Positions 11,236 to 22,960 of a stretch of 64,000 nucleotides of DNA are shown piece after piece. The notes below the pieces were generated by a model. The model saw only the letters and a program-made list of their open reading frames with translations. It did not search any database and was not told the origin of the DNA. Every line of letters starts with the position of its first letter. Position 1 is the first letter of the stretch. A program made the position numbers and the translations under genes. Source of the DNA: Himantopus leucocephalus (taxonomy: Eukaryota; Chordata; Aves; Charadriiformes; Recurvirostridae); the NCBI GenBank assembly GCA_003993805.1, contig RSEF01000026.1, positions 4,117,068 through 4,181,067 on the forward strand, read 5' to 3'.

Positions 11236-14200
11236 GGCAGAGCTCTGATCTATTCCAAGTTCAGGGACTAGGGTGGGTCAAAATATTGTTTCTACCATTC
11301 CATATTTGAAGTATTTAACTCATTAGAAACCTTCCTGCTGAAATACATTTTCCTTTGTGTCTTCTCCGCACCACGCCGGGCTGTGGGCTCCTCGGCCCCG
11401 CAAACTAAACGAGCCCTGCCCCGCATCGGGGTTTCGGTGGGAAACCAGCCAGGGAAAGGGAGGATGCGAACCGTGTTCGTGCCTCAGTAAATGGCCCTTT
11501 TTCCGCAGTCAGTGATGAGCCAGTATCTCAGAAGGACAGCATGCTATGTTTATCATGAACGTCCTGTGCCCCTTTTCTTGAGATTATTGCCCTAATTCTG
11601 CCGTGCTAAAGTATCCCTACATGATTCAGTTGTAGAAGGAGCTGGCAGTCCCAATGGCCAAAGATCACCTATAACTGAAAGCACATTTTCAGTTAAGCCT
11701 TGGACCCGATGTGCTAAGCAATTCTGACAATCTAAACACTTATTTCGGTGCCAAAATGGAAGCCGAGCTATTTAGAAGAGCGTGTCTTTGAATTTTGAGT
11801 GTTGAAAATTTGGCTTTCGCTATAACTCAGATTCAGGTCTTCAGCATTTTGCTTCCACTGGAAACCAAATAAAGCGTAGCACCCCCAGAAGGTCCCATGC
11901 TGCTTTAAGGTCGAAGCGTAATTTATAAATATTGATTGTGTGCTAGAGGCACAATCTTGCAAGGTGCTGAGTACACACACATCTCACTGATGCCCTTTGG
12001 ACAGCCTCAGGGGAAAGACACTTGATAAATGCACAATACAGTTATTCTAGCAACAAGAAGTGCCAAGGACTGTTATAGTTATGTCCCTTCAAACACAAGT
12101 GCAGATTTGTTTTGAAAGCACACATACAGTAGAAGTTGCAAGGTAGAGGTTCAATACATTAACATACCTCAGCATGAGAGCTCTGACAGATTATGGGCAG
12201 ACTAACTAGAAGTCTTTAATTAAAACACATGGTCCTTGCAAAACTGAGACTGGACATGGAAGAGCTGGCTCTGAGAAGGTTGGAAATGACCCTAACGAAG
12301 GTACCCAGAACCACACGAAGCCCAGCGTCTTCACTCCGTTCTGCATCACCAGATCGTGAGGACCTTACGTGTCCGGCGGGGTGTGAAGAGCTGCCTGGCA
12401 GATCTCGCACGCGCGAGGAGCACACTGAGTGCTCACCCTCAGCCTCAGTGAAAGAGACAGTGCCTGCCCCCAAAAGAAGTTCTCTTGTCATCTGGTTTGC
12501 TTCCATCTCGGAATCTGGGTGGATTGAGCCCAGACTGGCTCGCTCAGGGAAGGCTCACGTCCCATTCCTGCCACGCCAAGCGTTGGCCATGCATGGAAGG
12601 GAGAAATGTGATGTGTCCCTACAGCTTATCGTACAAGCACATAAGGGGAGCAACAGTCTGGACCATAATGGGGTGCCGTAGTGTTTCTTCTACAGAGATG
12701 AAAATGTCTGTTCATAATCCTGGAAAAGTGCTGCACTGAAGATCCTAAACTCAAAACTGGGAAACGCTTCACTTTATTAAAGCAAAGCTTCTGGTTTTCC
12801 CTTCTTTGCTCGGTACCAGAAAGCACAACATTTGGGTTGTAAAGACTAAGTATCAATTTATGTTTAATCATGAAAACCTTGGCTTTCAGGCTCTTTCTAT
12901 AGGTTCAACTGAATCTTTTCAACTGAGTTATGGCTTATATTTACATAAATTACCATATGAAACTTGTTAATATTTCCTGAATATCCTTTTTCATAGCGCT
13001 ATTAGACAAGGTTCTGCGCTTTTGTTTGGGACTCAATGTCAGCAAATCAGAATTCACAACTGTGATCAGTTAGAAACATAGCAAAATAATTTATTCCCTA
13101 ACATACAGTCTGGGTGTCAAATAATCCGTCCTGAGAAACGCTATCTGAAATCAGCAGAATTTTATCATGCAAATTACAGGAAGTGTTATCGTTGGGAACA
13201 GCGGGAAGTTCCTGATTCACTGTCATTTACACATTAAATGAGCTCAGACTTGCTTCATAGAAGGCACTGTGCTGGGAGCATGCTCTGGTCTCAGGCTTTT
13301 TTTAGAACCACCAATAGCAAGAAAGGGCAAGAAGAATTTCACCTATTGAGAACAGTTCATTGTTGGATTTCTTCACCGACGGCATAATTCCCTGCTGGTA
13401 TAGTAATTTGTCAGTGAGTTTAGAGCAAGCTCTAAACCTCTCCATTGCAGGAAGAGGTCTTGGAGTCTGCACTGTGGATGAAAAGATGCTCGGTTGGCTC
13501 CGTACGGGTTAGCCCCGGAGCTGGGAGCTCGGGGAAGGATGGATCGATACCTTGCCTGGCTCTAAGGGAGGCGCTGGGGACGTGCTCTGCTTGAGACACC
13601 GAGTCCGGGAGGGTCTTGGCCCGCAGCCCCACGCAGAAAGCAGGACCGAGCCATCGTTTCTGAGCACTAAGTGCTGTGGCCTTGTCTTTGCTGCCGAGAG
13701 GTATTACTTTGAATGTAAACTAACCCTAAGTCAAAAAAGCACAGTGAAGATAGCCATATCTATCTTACCATGAGAACAGCGTTGATCTTGGCAAGTGTGC
13801 CAGGGAATGACAGATTTGCTTCAGATGATATCGGTGCAAGCCGGTACTAGCTGATAGTTGTTATCACCTCCCGAGTGATGCTGACACGCGTGCCATCGAG
13901 CGCTGTCGGGCAGACACGGCTGCCCAGGCAGGTACGTACATGAGAAGCGTAACACCTAAACCTGCGGAGACCCCCAGGCTGGGGGCGGCTCTGGCCAAGC
14001 TCTCCAGAGCACAGCACACCCTAAAAGGAATATTCTCCCTGCAGCAAACAGAGATACTCATGTACTCAAGATCAGCCCTACCTTCCTACTTCTCATGGAA
14101 AATCAAGAGGGAATTCCCCAGAATGATCAACTGTTCTTCAGCAGCGTCGTTCTCCCACCTGTAACAGCGGGCAGGGTAGGACAGCAAATCCGGACTGCAG

Positions 14201-14729
14201 ATGTTTAATGACAAGGGATGAAATTAGATTCCATCCACAACTGAGTCTAATTTCTCTGAGGACCATGAATCTGTCATTGGAAAGGGTGCTCCCGGGAGCG
14301 CATGACAGTGCTTACTCAGGGCGATGATGTATTTGTGTGATCCACGTTAATTCAGCCTCGGTCTTTCTCCTCTTCCGTAGATGAGAAACACACAGGGGTT
14401 TCTGAGGCTACGCAGTGTTTTAAAGTCAATGGACCTATACTCTAGTTGTAGCAACGAGGACTCCTTCTCTTCCAGTCCTTGTTTATGTGAAATTAGTTTT
14501 TCTTGCACTAGGTGTTCCCTGGGCAGGACTCCCAAGACAAAGAATTCCTGGTAAACACTGGAAAGAAAAGCTGGAGCTCAAGTAGAGGGTCAGCACCCCC
14601 AGCTCAGGACGGGCTGCGCTTGTGTCCACCCTCACACTGAGTCACCTCCCCTGTACGGGGGGAGTGTGCAGAAGAGCAGAAGATGTTTCAGCGACAACAC
14701 AAACCCGGAGAGCTGTGCCAGGGCTCCAG
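11236..14729. other. Non-coding stretch, no gene seen
   Basis: No supported gene. The longest frame is plus-strand 12229-12681 (150 codons), overlapped on the opposite strand and without recognisable domains. A perfect octamer ATGCAAAT lies at 13167-13174. The GC-richer interval near 13490-13640 gives short overlapping frames only. No repeat family was recognised. Confidence 0.7.
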
Positions 14730-14990
14730 CCAGCGCAGAAGACGGCACCGTATAGCCCTCAGCGAGTCGGGGCTGAGGGGACCCGACAGGGACTCTGAGC
14801 GTGCTCTGTCCCTGCAGCTGGATGAGGTTTGAACGCCGTCTCTGTGAGGCAGAGCGCAGCGCTGGCAGAGCTGGGGCAGCGGAGGAAGGCTTTGTCCGTC
14901 CACCACCGGTAACCCTGCAGCGGGGGGGATCACCCGCTCACCCCGCGTGCAGGCGGGGAGGGGAGCGCAGCGGCGCGGGACACGACACAA
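14730..14990. promoter_or_regulatory. CpG-dense patch
   Basis: GC-rich, CpG-containing segment of about 260 bp between AT-richer flanks. It carries overlapping frames on both strands (107 codons minus, 102 plus) with no domain. It is weaker than the segment at 10835-11235; it may be regulatory or simply a GC-rich fluctuation. Confidence 0.2.
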
Positions 14991-15377
14991 AGCTGATAAA
15001 AGCTTTCCCAATGCTTCAGAAAGTAACAGGCAGAAAGGCAGAAAGCATAAATGCGATTATATTATTTTTCCATCCTTTTCTACTTCATTCCCACTGTCAA
15101 ATATGTTGATCAAAAGCTTCTACCATGTAATGCTTCGCTCTTCCCCCTTTCCAGACCAAGCAGTGGCGCAGAGTTGTTCTCACCCCTTCTCTCACAACAT
15201 CGAGAGAGTAAATTCGGAAAGTTTTAGTCCAGCTTTCAGCATTCAAGTTTCAGAGGGATGACAGCGACGGTATTTGACTTGCCAATGACAAACTAACCGG
15301 ACCAGAGGCTGACTACGCAGTGGAGACCGAGCACCTCTGCGCGGGGCTGCTCTGACGGGAGTGAAGGCAACGCCGCC

Positions 15378-15427
15378 GGAGAGCACGACCATGCCTGCGG
15401 AGAGCACGATCATGCCTGCGGAGAGGA
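15378..15427. repeat. 21-bp tandem repeat, about 2.4 copies
   Basis: Two 21-bp copies at 15378-15398 and 15399-15419 differ by a single C/T substitution, and a third partial copy follows. It is a very short minisatellite seed. Confidence 0.8.
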
Positions 15428-15638
15428 GCTGCCCCGAGGAGCAGCAGTCTCCCCCCGGATCTCTGCCACTGCCCCACAGGGAGGATTTTTAAGATCACAG
15501 CTTTCAGATGTCAGGTTCCAGCCTACGCCAGGACATGCACCACCTCTCTGAAACTGGTGAAACTCCAGCTCCGTGTTGCTCCAGAACTCCACAGAGCTGA
15601 TAGGCAGAAATTTTGTACTATCCAGCCATTTAAGTTGC

Positions 15639-15673
15639 TTTTTTTTGTTTGTTTTGGGGTTTGGGGGTTTTTT
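15639..15673. repeat. T/G-rich low-complexity tract
   Basis: Runs of T alternate with runs of four to five G, with no CpG until the end. The reverse complement is an A/C-rich tract similar in style to the one at 55967-56000. It is simple sequence. Confidence 0.7.
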
Positions 15674-16103
15674 CGCTTGATTAAAGTACCCTCTTCCCAA
15701 TGCAGGCTCTTTGGGAGAGTTGAGAGCCTGTTTCCATTTCAACTGCTAGATGATTTTTACTTCTTGTTAATCCTTTCCTCCCAATTTGCTGTTTCACCCT
15801 GCTTGCACTGGAACAAGGGAGAGCTGAAGATAAGAAAAATAGGCCAAACCCCCCATAACAGAGAGGTGATGAGATCACCTACCATCTGGAGCCTGTGGTC
15901 TTCCAAAGAGGAAACTCAAAAACTAATTAAAAATACTCTGTGTCGTAAAGGCTAAACTGCCAGCGGGACTGAGAATAAATTGGAGATTATTAGACCTTCA
16001 TTTCTCTGCAGTATCTTCCAGTAATTTTAGTTTTGTGAACCAAACAGTTTGTGGCAGGGAGGAAAGCCAATATAATAGGAAGAGGTTGCAGCAAGTCATG
16101 TAG

Positions 16104-16130
16104 CTCCGAGAGCTCGGAGTAGGAGCTCTC
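16104..16130. other. Nested short inverted repeats
   Basis: CTCCGAG (16104-16110) is followed after two bases by its reverse complement CTCGGAG (16113-16119). Overlapping it, GAGAGCTC (16108-16115) pairs with GAGCTCTC (16123-16130) across a seven-base loop. The two stems are mutually exclusive. They are too short for a miRNA precursor. Confidence 0.6.
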
Positions 16131-16540
16131 GTCTCTCAAGATTGTTTTATTGACTTCCATCTGCCACCTTTGGACAGGTGCGAACCTCCCAGTCACACAT
16201 TCTCCTCTCCCGACAACGGGGAAATATGGCTAAAATGGCAGTGCTGGGAAGGAAGTGTCCAGATCCCAGGAAAACCATCAGAAATCCCTCCTTAGTTTTT
16301 GGCTCTTCCACAGTTCCTACCCCCCTCCCACCCCTGCTCACACGTCCCAGAAGCCCTTCTCTAGCCTCTGATCTTTGACTCTAAGCTCACCCCACCTGCA
16401 TATGAGCCATCAAAAGTGGAAAACATCAGCCCCTCTGCAACGCTCCTTCTTACCACAGACGGAACGGAATAACGTTTCAAGTTTCTTTTCAGTGACAAAA
16501 TCTCTCTAAGACATCACATGCAGACAGCAAAAACTACTGA

Positions 16541-16860
16541 CCTTCAAGGCTACTAAATGGGCTTACTTTTTTTATTCTGGCTTAGACCAAAAGGTATCAG
16601 GGCAATAATTACTCTCTCCGCTCGCCCCGGCAGCGTGCTGCCTGGCTGCCCGGTAAGGTCAGAAGGCTCATTGTCAACAAAGCTGCTAATGGCAATCACA
16701 CAAAAGGCAATTTCTCTTCCAGGGCCCATCACTCCATTAATGAACCCGTAAGCTAAAGAACAGCAGTTTCCGAGATTTATAGACATTTCTTTGCCTGTTT
16801 GGGGGCTATCAGCTCTAGAGAATAATTTCATTTTGGAAGACTGCATGGGATCAAGATGGG
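16541..16860. promoter_or_regulatory. Candidate conserved non-coding element
   Basis: About 320 bp with several short words typical of vertebrate enhancers: an AATAATTA homeodomain core, SOX-like ACAAAG, and CATTAATGA-type sequence. A brief CpG-containing insert lies near 16620-16650. Neither strand carries a credible gene (minus frame 16553-16846 has 97 codons and no domain). Confidence is low because conservation was not tested. Confidence 0.2.
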
Positions 16861-18895
16861 CATCTACCTTGCAGAAGGTGTTTTCTTTCCCTAAATGTAC
16901 TTTCTACGGTATTACAATAAGAAATTAAAATTAGACTGTGTTTTTACGGATAACTCCAGCAAGGGGACACTAGCAAAGTGGTCTCAATCTCTCTCTGCCA
17001 TTTGATTTACCAAGGCTTGTCTTGAAGGAGCTACAGTTATTTTTGCACCAGAGGTCTCTGGGTTGCAATCAACGACTTCATTTTTTCAGTCACTTAGCAT
17101 CTGCTGTGTTGATTTCCCATTGATTTTTATCTGTACATACCCTTTAAAAGCTGTTATAGTGAAGCCCAAATAGTCGGCTTTCAAACACATAAATATGGGT
17201 TAAGGCTAAGAGCAACTTTTGGCCAAGTGCAAGAATTGTGGAGAAGTGGTGCAAAGCTGCCCACCCTCACCTTACAACACCTCTTCCTAAGAAAAGGACG
17301 ACAGAAAACAGAGCCGGTGCTTTCTCAGGTCATCGCCTGGTCTGCAGGCAGCCCCGACAGCTGGGGAAAGGCTGTCTCCTGCATTTCTTCATTTACATGT
17401 CTTCCTTAAACATCTTTTTTTAATGTAGTGTAAAACACCAGGGAGACCGGCTTCCTGGTACTGAGCCGCTCATTACAGCAGAGGTCCCGATTTTGCTGGG
17501 GTTTCTTTCATTTTCCTGGTCCTTAAACAGCAATTCTTAATGCTCCATGTGAGAAGCAATCAGTTTATCAGAGGGAGGAACACTGAATCATCGCGTGTGA
17601 CAGAAACTCGCTTGTCCTCTTGGTGAAAATGGCCGTAACCTCATCAAAGCTTTTCAGGAGAGATGATGAAAAGTGCTAATAGGAATTAGGTATTTAAATT
17701 GATGACTCAGTCAGGATTATTCAAAGTGATGCGCTGAAATTTGTTTTTCTCAGATGTTTGAGCCCCTCCGAGGGCCATAGAGGACCAGAACAAACACTAG
17801 AGATGAGAGAAGTGGAAATTCTGCGTGACATTGCTTTTTCACCTTTGGAAAGATCGGTTTTATCTATGCACAAATGAATAGGACTTTCACTCCAGGGACT
17901 TTGCTATGTTTTAAGAGCTTTTCTTGCCGTGATTGTAATGCCATTTGAAAACGGATCCATGCCGTTTTATTTTCTCTCCTTCCATTAGTCCCACCTCTGC
18001 CTCTGACAGAGCAGCTCCTGTCCCAGGAGCACTGTGGTGAGTCAGGGACTGGGATCTGGAGCAAGTCAGAAGACTGGGAGGTTTTTCTAAATACAGATCC
18101 CACTCCTTTATGAATTCATGCCATTTGGGGAACATATTAATCTGGAAACCGTTCCTCTGTAATTTATGCTCAGGCATAATCTTGAACATCTAAAAGGAGA
18201 AGTGTTTTATTTTCAAAGGAAAGCGAGCGATTCATAAAACATTATATCTTGACATTTTCTGGAGAATATAAAGGGGCTCATTGCTCTGATTCAGGCCCTA
18301 TTTGCATAATTTCTCCTTCACTCACCACAGGTAAATCATGGTTAAATATTGAAGCATTTATCACCTGCGTATTTTCAAGCCAGACTTTATACGGGCATAA
18401 AAGAGAGGGACACACTTTCTCAAGCACATGCATCAAACTGCAAAGATATGTTGGCACTCGTCCAGCTCTGCGCTCACAAAATTAAGCCCCTGGCGGCCCT
18501 GGGCACAAACACCTCTCTTTGGAGGAAACTCACCCTCGGATTATTTTTCCCAGGACTCCTAAGGAAGGTCCCAAAGCAGAGCTCACGTATGGCTGAAATG
18601 ATGCATGGACTTACGCTGCCATCTGCGCGGCGGTGAACTTCCCACCGAGAACGCTCAGGGAAATAAATATCGAGTAAAAGAGTGTTCGGATGTTCAGTCA
18701 CCCACAGCAGAGCCCCCGCGCTGTCAGCTGACCTGTTGCTATCCAAGTTTATTGCTCTGTAATGTTCAGACATTTCATTTGGCTTAGAATTACCGGCTCC
18801 ATCCTCAGCTAACGGAAATCGAGGTGACTTTACAGCAGATGCGGACATGGGGTCGCATCTCGTTGTTCAAGCTTCTGTTCAGCAACTCTACAATA
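16861..18895. other. Non-coding stretch, no gene seen
   Basis: Mixed sequence with no supported gene. A perfect octamer on the minus strand (ATTTGCAT on plus) lies at 18300-18307. The minus frame 18474-18848 (124 codons) has no domain and overlaps plus frames. No interspersed repeat was recognised. Confidence 0.7.
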
Positions 18896-19640
18896 CGTAA
18901 ATGGTAGTCAATTAAAAATATATGTCTATTACACGACAGAAGCTTTCAGCCTTTCACAAATGAAAACATGACAGAATAAAATGTGTCTGTTCTTACACTG
19001 TCCACTTTCATTTCAACCCCAAACTGTGACTGAGGGACAAATAAATAAGTGAAAAGGAGAAACGCTACTGTTTGTCACATAACATCAAACATTTTCCCTG
19101 GTCTCGTCCCCCATTTTCCCTTCTGTTGTCCTAATAAATAAAATAATACTTTGGGGATTTAGATTTACAAACAAACCATCTCTGTATTTGGCTATATCTT
19201 CTATAGCAATGCAGGAGGAAGGTTCTGTTACTCAATAACTAACTGTACACAGAAAACGCATACAAATTATTGCAGCTGTCGCTATCACAACTTAGGAGTA
19301 AATGCAGATGGCATGAAATAATATTCACAAACAGCTAATAGAATTTTAATGGCTTTAGAAAGAAAATAAAATGAAAGACACTGTATTTACTTGCGATATG
19401 AAGGGAATTTATAGTGTGCCAGTGCAAGTAACGAGTCACTTTGGACCTTGCATTTTCACACATTCAGAAGTGGGCAAGTCCCTGTGGGTTTTATTTATGG
19501 GAAGTTTAAATAGCAATCATAATTTGTGAAATATTCAAGGATGCATCTGCATAAAGTATGATGTTCGCATTATGCAAATGTCATGTATGATGAATGAAAT
19601 GCATCAAATGTCTTGAGGACACCCAGATGTTAAGCCTACC
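18896..19640. promoter_or_regulatory. AT-rich block with octamer and E-box, candidate regulatory element
   Basis: A long AT-rich, CpG-poor block with no open frame worth noting. It contains a perfect POU octamer ATGCAAAT at 19572-19579 embedded in several ATGNAT-like words, and an E-box CAGCTG at 19273-19278. The absence of stop-free frames, repeats and CpG, together with motif density, fits a conserved enhancer. It may equally be neutral AT-rich DNA. Confidence 0.25.
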
Positions 19641-21150
19641 AGGATGCCAGGAAACATGGAAGGAGGGAACATGATTTCTTCTTGAGTTAATTGATTTTCA
19701 TGTTCCAGCATCACCTTCTAAATACTTCCAATCAAGAAGCAAGCCACAGTCACAGTTCACTTGTTGTGGTTGTCTTCTTCAATCATCATTCTCACTTTCC
19801 TTTTCCCAGCACAGTCCAAGAGTCAAAACAGCCTTTTAAATGGTTAAATGAGATCATTTCCATATACACATAGCATTCAAGTGCGAACGCTCACTAGTTA
19901 AGCGCTAGATTTGGAGCTGTGCTTTCTTTATATTTTTTGTTCAGTGGCCAACAAAACGGGCACAAAGGCCACGCTACAACTGCCCGTAACGGGCAGTCAT
20001 CTATGAGCATTGAGGACGCAGGAATTCCAGTCCCGGCGCAAAACAACAGCCCAAGAAGCAGAAGGCAGCGGGGGATTCGCAGGGTGGCACAGCGCTGCCG
20101 TGGCTTTTCCTTATAGGTTTGGGAGTATACATCGCGAAGGTCCCTATGTGCTGAAGAGTGAAATTTACAACAGAGTAAAAGCCCGTCCTATTAAGATGAT
20201 CAGAAGCTGTGCCTTTGACTTTATTTAGACGCTATTTCATCCCAAATACCAAACATATCCAGAACCACGTCCCGCCCACAACCCCATTATTTTTTGTTGA
20301 GCCGTTCACTGTATAGACAACACAATGCCAGCAGCCTTTGCCCACGTGTAAAAGGCCTGTGTCACCCAGCCGGCTCTGCCGGAGCTGAGGGCTCTGACCT
20401 CATGTCCCAGAGCTGGAAGGAATCATCTGTGGTTATCATGAAATTCTGCAGCTCGTGGCGCAAACTAATTCTCAGATAAAGACTGTTCATCTCTTGTACC
20501 ACACGCAAGGCTGCCCGACAGAACCAGGAGCGTTCAGGATAAGGGCAAGGGCTCGTATTGTTTTCACGGGTAGTGATGAATGAATAACTGCTAATTAACA
20601 GACAGATCAGGAAAAAATTCTACTGTTCTTCCTTGTCTTTGGGGCAAAGAGACAACGACCATACTTCTATCCTGTCACTGCTGAAGAAAGTAAGAAGTTT
20701 TATTTAAATGAACAGGGGCATGTCAGTACAGCTTTTCCATATGGCAGAGGAGGACGAGGCTGCGGCAGGAGGGACAGAGCAGATGTCAAGCACGTGTTAA
20801 GAACTGACACACAATCAGGACCTGGCTTAGGCTGTACTCGCTAAAATCATCAACACGCCAACAGTGGGAGCAATCCTGCTTTGACCCAGAGGGAAAAGAT
20901 TTGGGGTAAAATCCTTTAAAGTATTTAAGCAACTGACAAACCAAATCTGTGATTTAGTCCTTTCTGGGCACATCCAGAGTGCCCAGCAGCGGTGCGCCGC
21001 TGGAGGGCTGCAATCACGCCTGCCCACTGATGGGATGGGTCAGACCAGGTACCTCTGCACAGCATCAATCCCCTTTGCTCTCTTGAGCTGCGGTGCTGGA
21101 GCAGAGTACAACTCTTAGAAGCATCACTGAGATGCTGGCGGTGAGATGTG
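19641..21150. other. Non-coding stretch, no gene seen
   Basis: No supported gene; open frames are at most 77 codons. Moderately GC-rich around 20000-20120 and 20340-20420. Nothing else recognised. Confidence 0.7.
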
Positions 21151-21560
21151 CTATCCAAAGTTATTTATTTTTTAACTGAGGCTTCGAATAAAATTGAGTA
21201 AGCTCATAATTAAGTTAGAAATGTAAATCTCAGTTAACTTCAATGATGCCGATCTTATTGATACGGCAAATCAGTAACTGTCTTGAAATGACAGATTAAC
21301 ACTGATAAAAATAATTTTACTATTGAGCACATCATTTGATGTTGTAAAAATGGAATTTGTGAAAGCCAGTTAAAAGTGATGACTATTGAATCTGTTCACA
21401 GTGACAGATAGCTTTTAAACGCGTGTAACTTGCCCGCAATCTGAAATTTGTAATAATTTTTGAAAATGTCCCTAGTAAAGGAACACTCGCACATAAATAT
21501 ACATTTTTGTCTGACAGGGAAAGTATTCTACTTTAAATATCAATATATATCCTCATACCT
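21151..21560. promoter_or_regulatory. AT-rich block with TGACAG motifs, candidate regulatory element
   Basis: About 410 bp, AT-rich and free of repeats or open frames. Three exact TGACAG words (the MEIS/TGIF-type homeodomain core) lie at 21289-21294, 21402-21407 and 21512-21517, and a TAATTAAG lies at 21207-21214. One isolated CpG cluster (ACGCGTG) is at about 21420. The combination resembles deeply conserved developmental enhancers, but this is an inference from motifs. Confidence 0.25.
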
Positions 21561-22114
21561 TCTACTCAGTCTAACTTTAGGAGAGTGATGTGTGTGTGCC
21601 TGTACTTAACAGCAGACGGCAGGTTACACGTAAGCTGGTTCCTGCTCGGCACTTGTTTAGCCTGAGACTCTTGAAAAGCCCATCAGGACTCCACAATCCA
21701 TATGGAAGAGCAAAGTCAAGAATATATTTTTTCTTGCACCAGACACTATCAGACAAAGCGATTAGAACTCCATCAGTCATTTGATGTAATAGGAATACTG
21801 CCTATGGAGCGGATTGCTGCTACAGGATCAATAGCTTCTGTTTCATAACAAAAACCGAATGCCTCGGCTTTGCTTGCAGTTTTTCTAGCAGCGAGGGGCT
21901 ATTACCCAATGGCTGCACTCAATTCCATTGACATCCGCTCTTAAATGTTATGGATTCCCAAAGAGTTCATGCAAATTCAAGTTACATCTGTTATTAAAAC
22001 ACTCTGCTCCAGTCTCCTTGGGAGTCAGAGCAATGGTGGTTCCGTATGTGCAAAGTGAGCACAGAGTTTCACATCCAATTTTGGCTTCTAACAGCTTATG
22101 TCGCAATCTTTACC
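21561..22114. other. Non-coding stretch, no gene seen
   Basis: No supported gene. One perfect octamer ATGCAAAT at 21969-21976. Frames on opposite strands at 21577-21780 and 21590-21784 mirror each other and are chance. Confidence 0.7.
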
Positions 22115-22312
22115 CTGCAGGAATACCAGCCCCGCAGCCGGGCCTGGGGGAGAGCGGCTCAGCGGGACCTGCGCCCTGACGGCCTGGGCAGGTCCGGGCG
22201 GGCGACCGGCAGCCAGACCCACCGGCCCCACGCGCTGTGCCCAGCAGCGGGGTGGGCACAACGACGCTGCTCCATCGTGTCCCTCGGGAAATGGCGGGGA
22301 TTAGCCGGTTAA
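22115..22312. promoter_or_regulatory. Short CpG-dense patch
   Basis: About 200 bp with roughly 20 CpG counted by eye, high GC and no CpG depletion, abruptly bounded by AT-rich DNA on both sides. It is too short to meet usual CpG-island length criteria. It lies just upstream of the AT-rich candidate block at 22500-22960. Confidence 0.35.
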
Positions 22313-22499
22313 TGTGTGTTAAGTGCCCTGGAGATGGAATATGCTAAGCAAGAGGAAAACATGGTTATTAGCCAATCCCTCTCCGCCCCAGCAGGACCGG
22401 TCCCCACAGCCCCTTTCTCAGCGCGTTGCTCCATCTGCTCCCGCGTGCTCTGATGGAGCCCGACCTCTCCTCACGGAAGAGCGAGATGCAGCCTAACAG
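22313..22499. other. Non-coding spacer
   Basis: Moderately GC-rich spacer between the CpG patch and the next AT-rich block. No gene or repeat seen. Confidence 0.6.
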
Positions 22500-22960
22500 A
22501 CATCACTGCCCAGAAGCCATCTGATATTAAACCTCAATATTCTTGACTTAATTTCAGCGCATATTTCCTTGCTCTACCCTCACGTTTAGCACTTGCATTT
22601 TATTTGTCGTTAATAACACATACCAGAATATATAGTGCTAATAACATAATAGCACATGATATTGTTCTTCCTTTGACTTGGGACTTCCTTGCGCTTTGCT
22701 GATTTGTACTGCAGCTCTCCTTAATGTATTTCATGTGTGTGAGGGTGAATTTATACTGCAGCGAACCGAGGCACTGGCTTTAATGCATCTCTTTCCCTCG
22801 CCTCCTCCGAGTGCATGAATCTTCCACCTCCCTGATGCTGCACAGATATTAAACACATTATTCTGGTTTGATTGAATACTAGTGAAATTAAATTTCTTCA
22901 GTGACTTACTCCTCCCTGCCGAAGCTGAGCAGGGAATACGCACTCAGGAGAGCAGAGAGG
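22500..22960. promoter_or_regulatory. Candidate conserved non-coding element
   Basis: About 460 bp rich in TTAAT and TAATA words and poor in CpG in its first half, without repeats. The only frame is a 70-codon minus frame at 22731-22943 with no domain. It resembles a vertebrate enhancer by composition only. Confidence 0.2.

Larger units (their letters stand above)
14991..16540. other. Non-coding stretch with small repeats and a hairpin
   Basis: No supported gene. Contains a 21-bp tandem repeat (15378-15427), a T/G-rich simple tract (15639-15673) and nested inverted repeats at 16104-16130. The plus-strand frame 15557-15955 (132 codons) runs through the T/G tract and is not credible as a protein. 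Confidence 0.65.
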
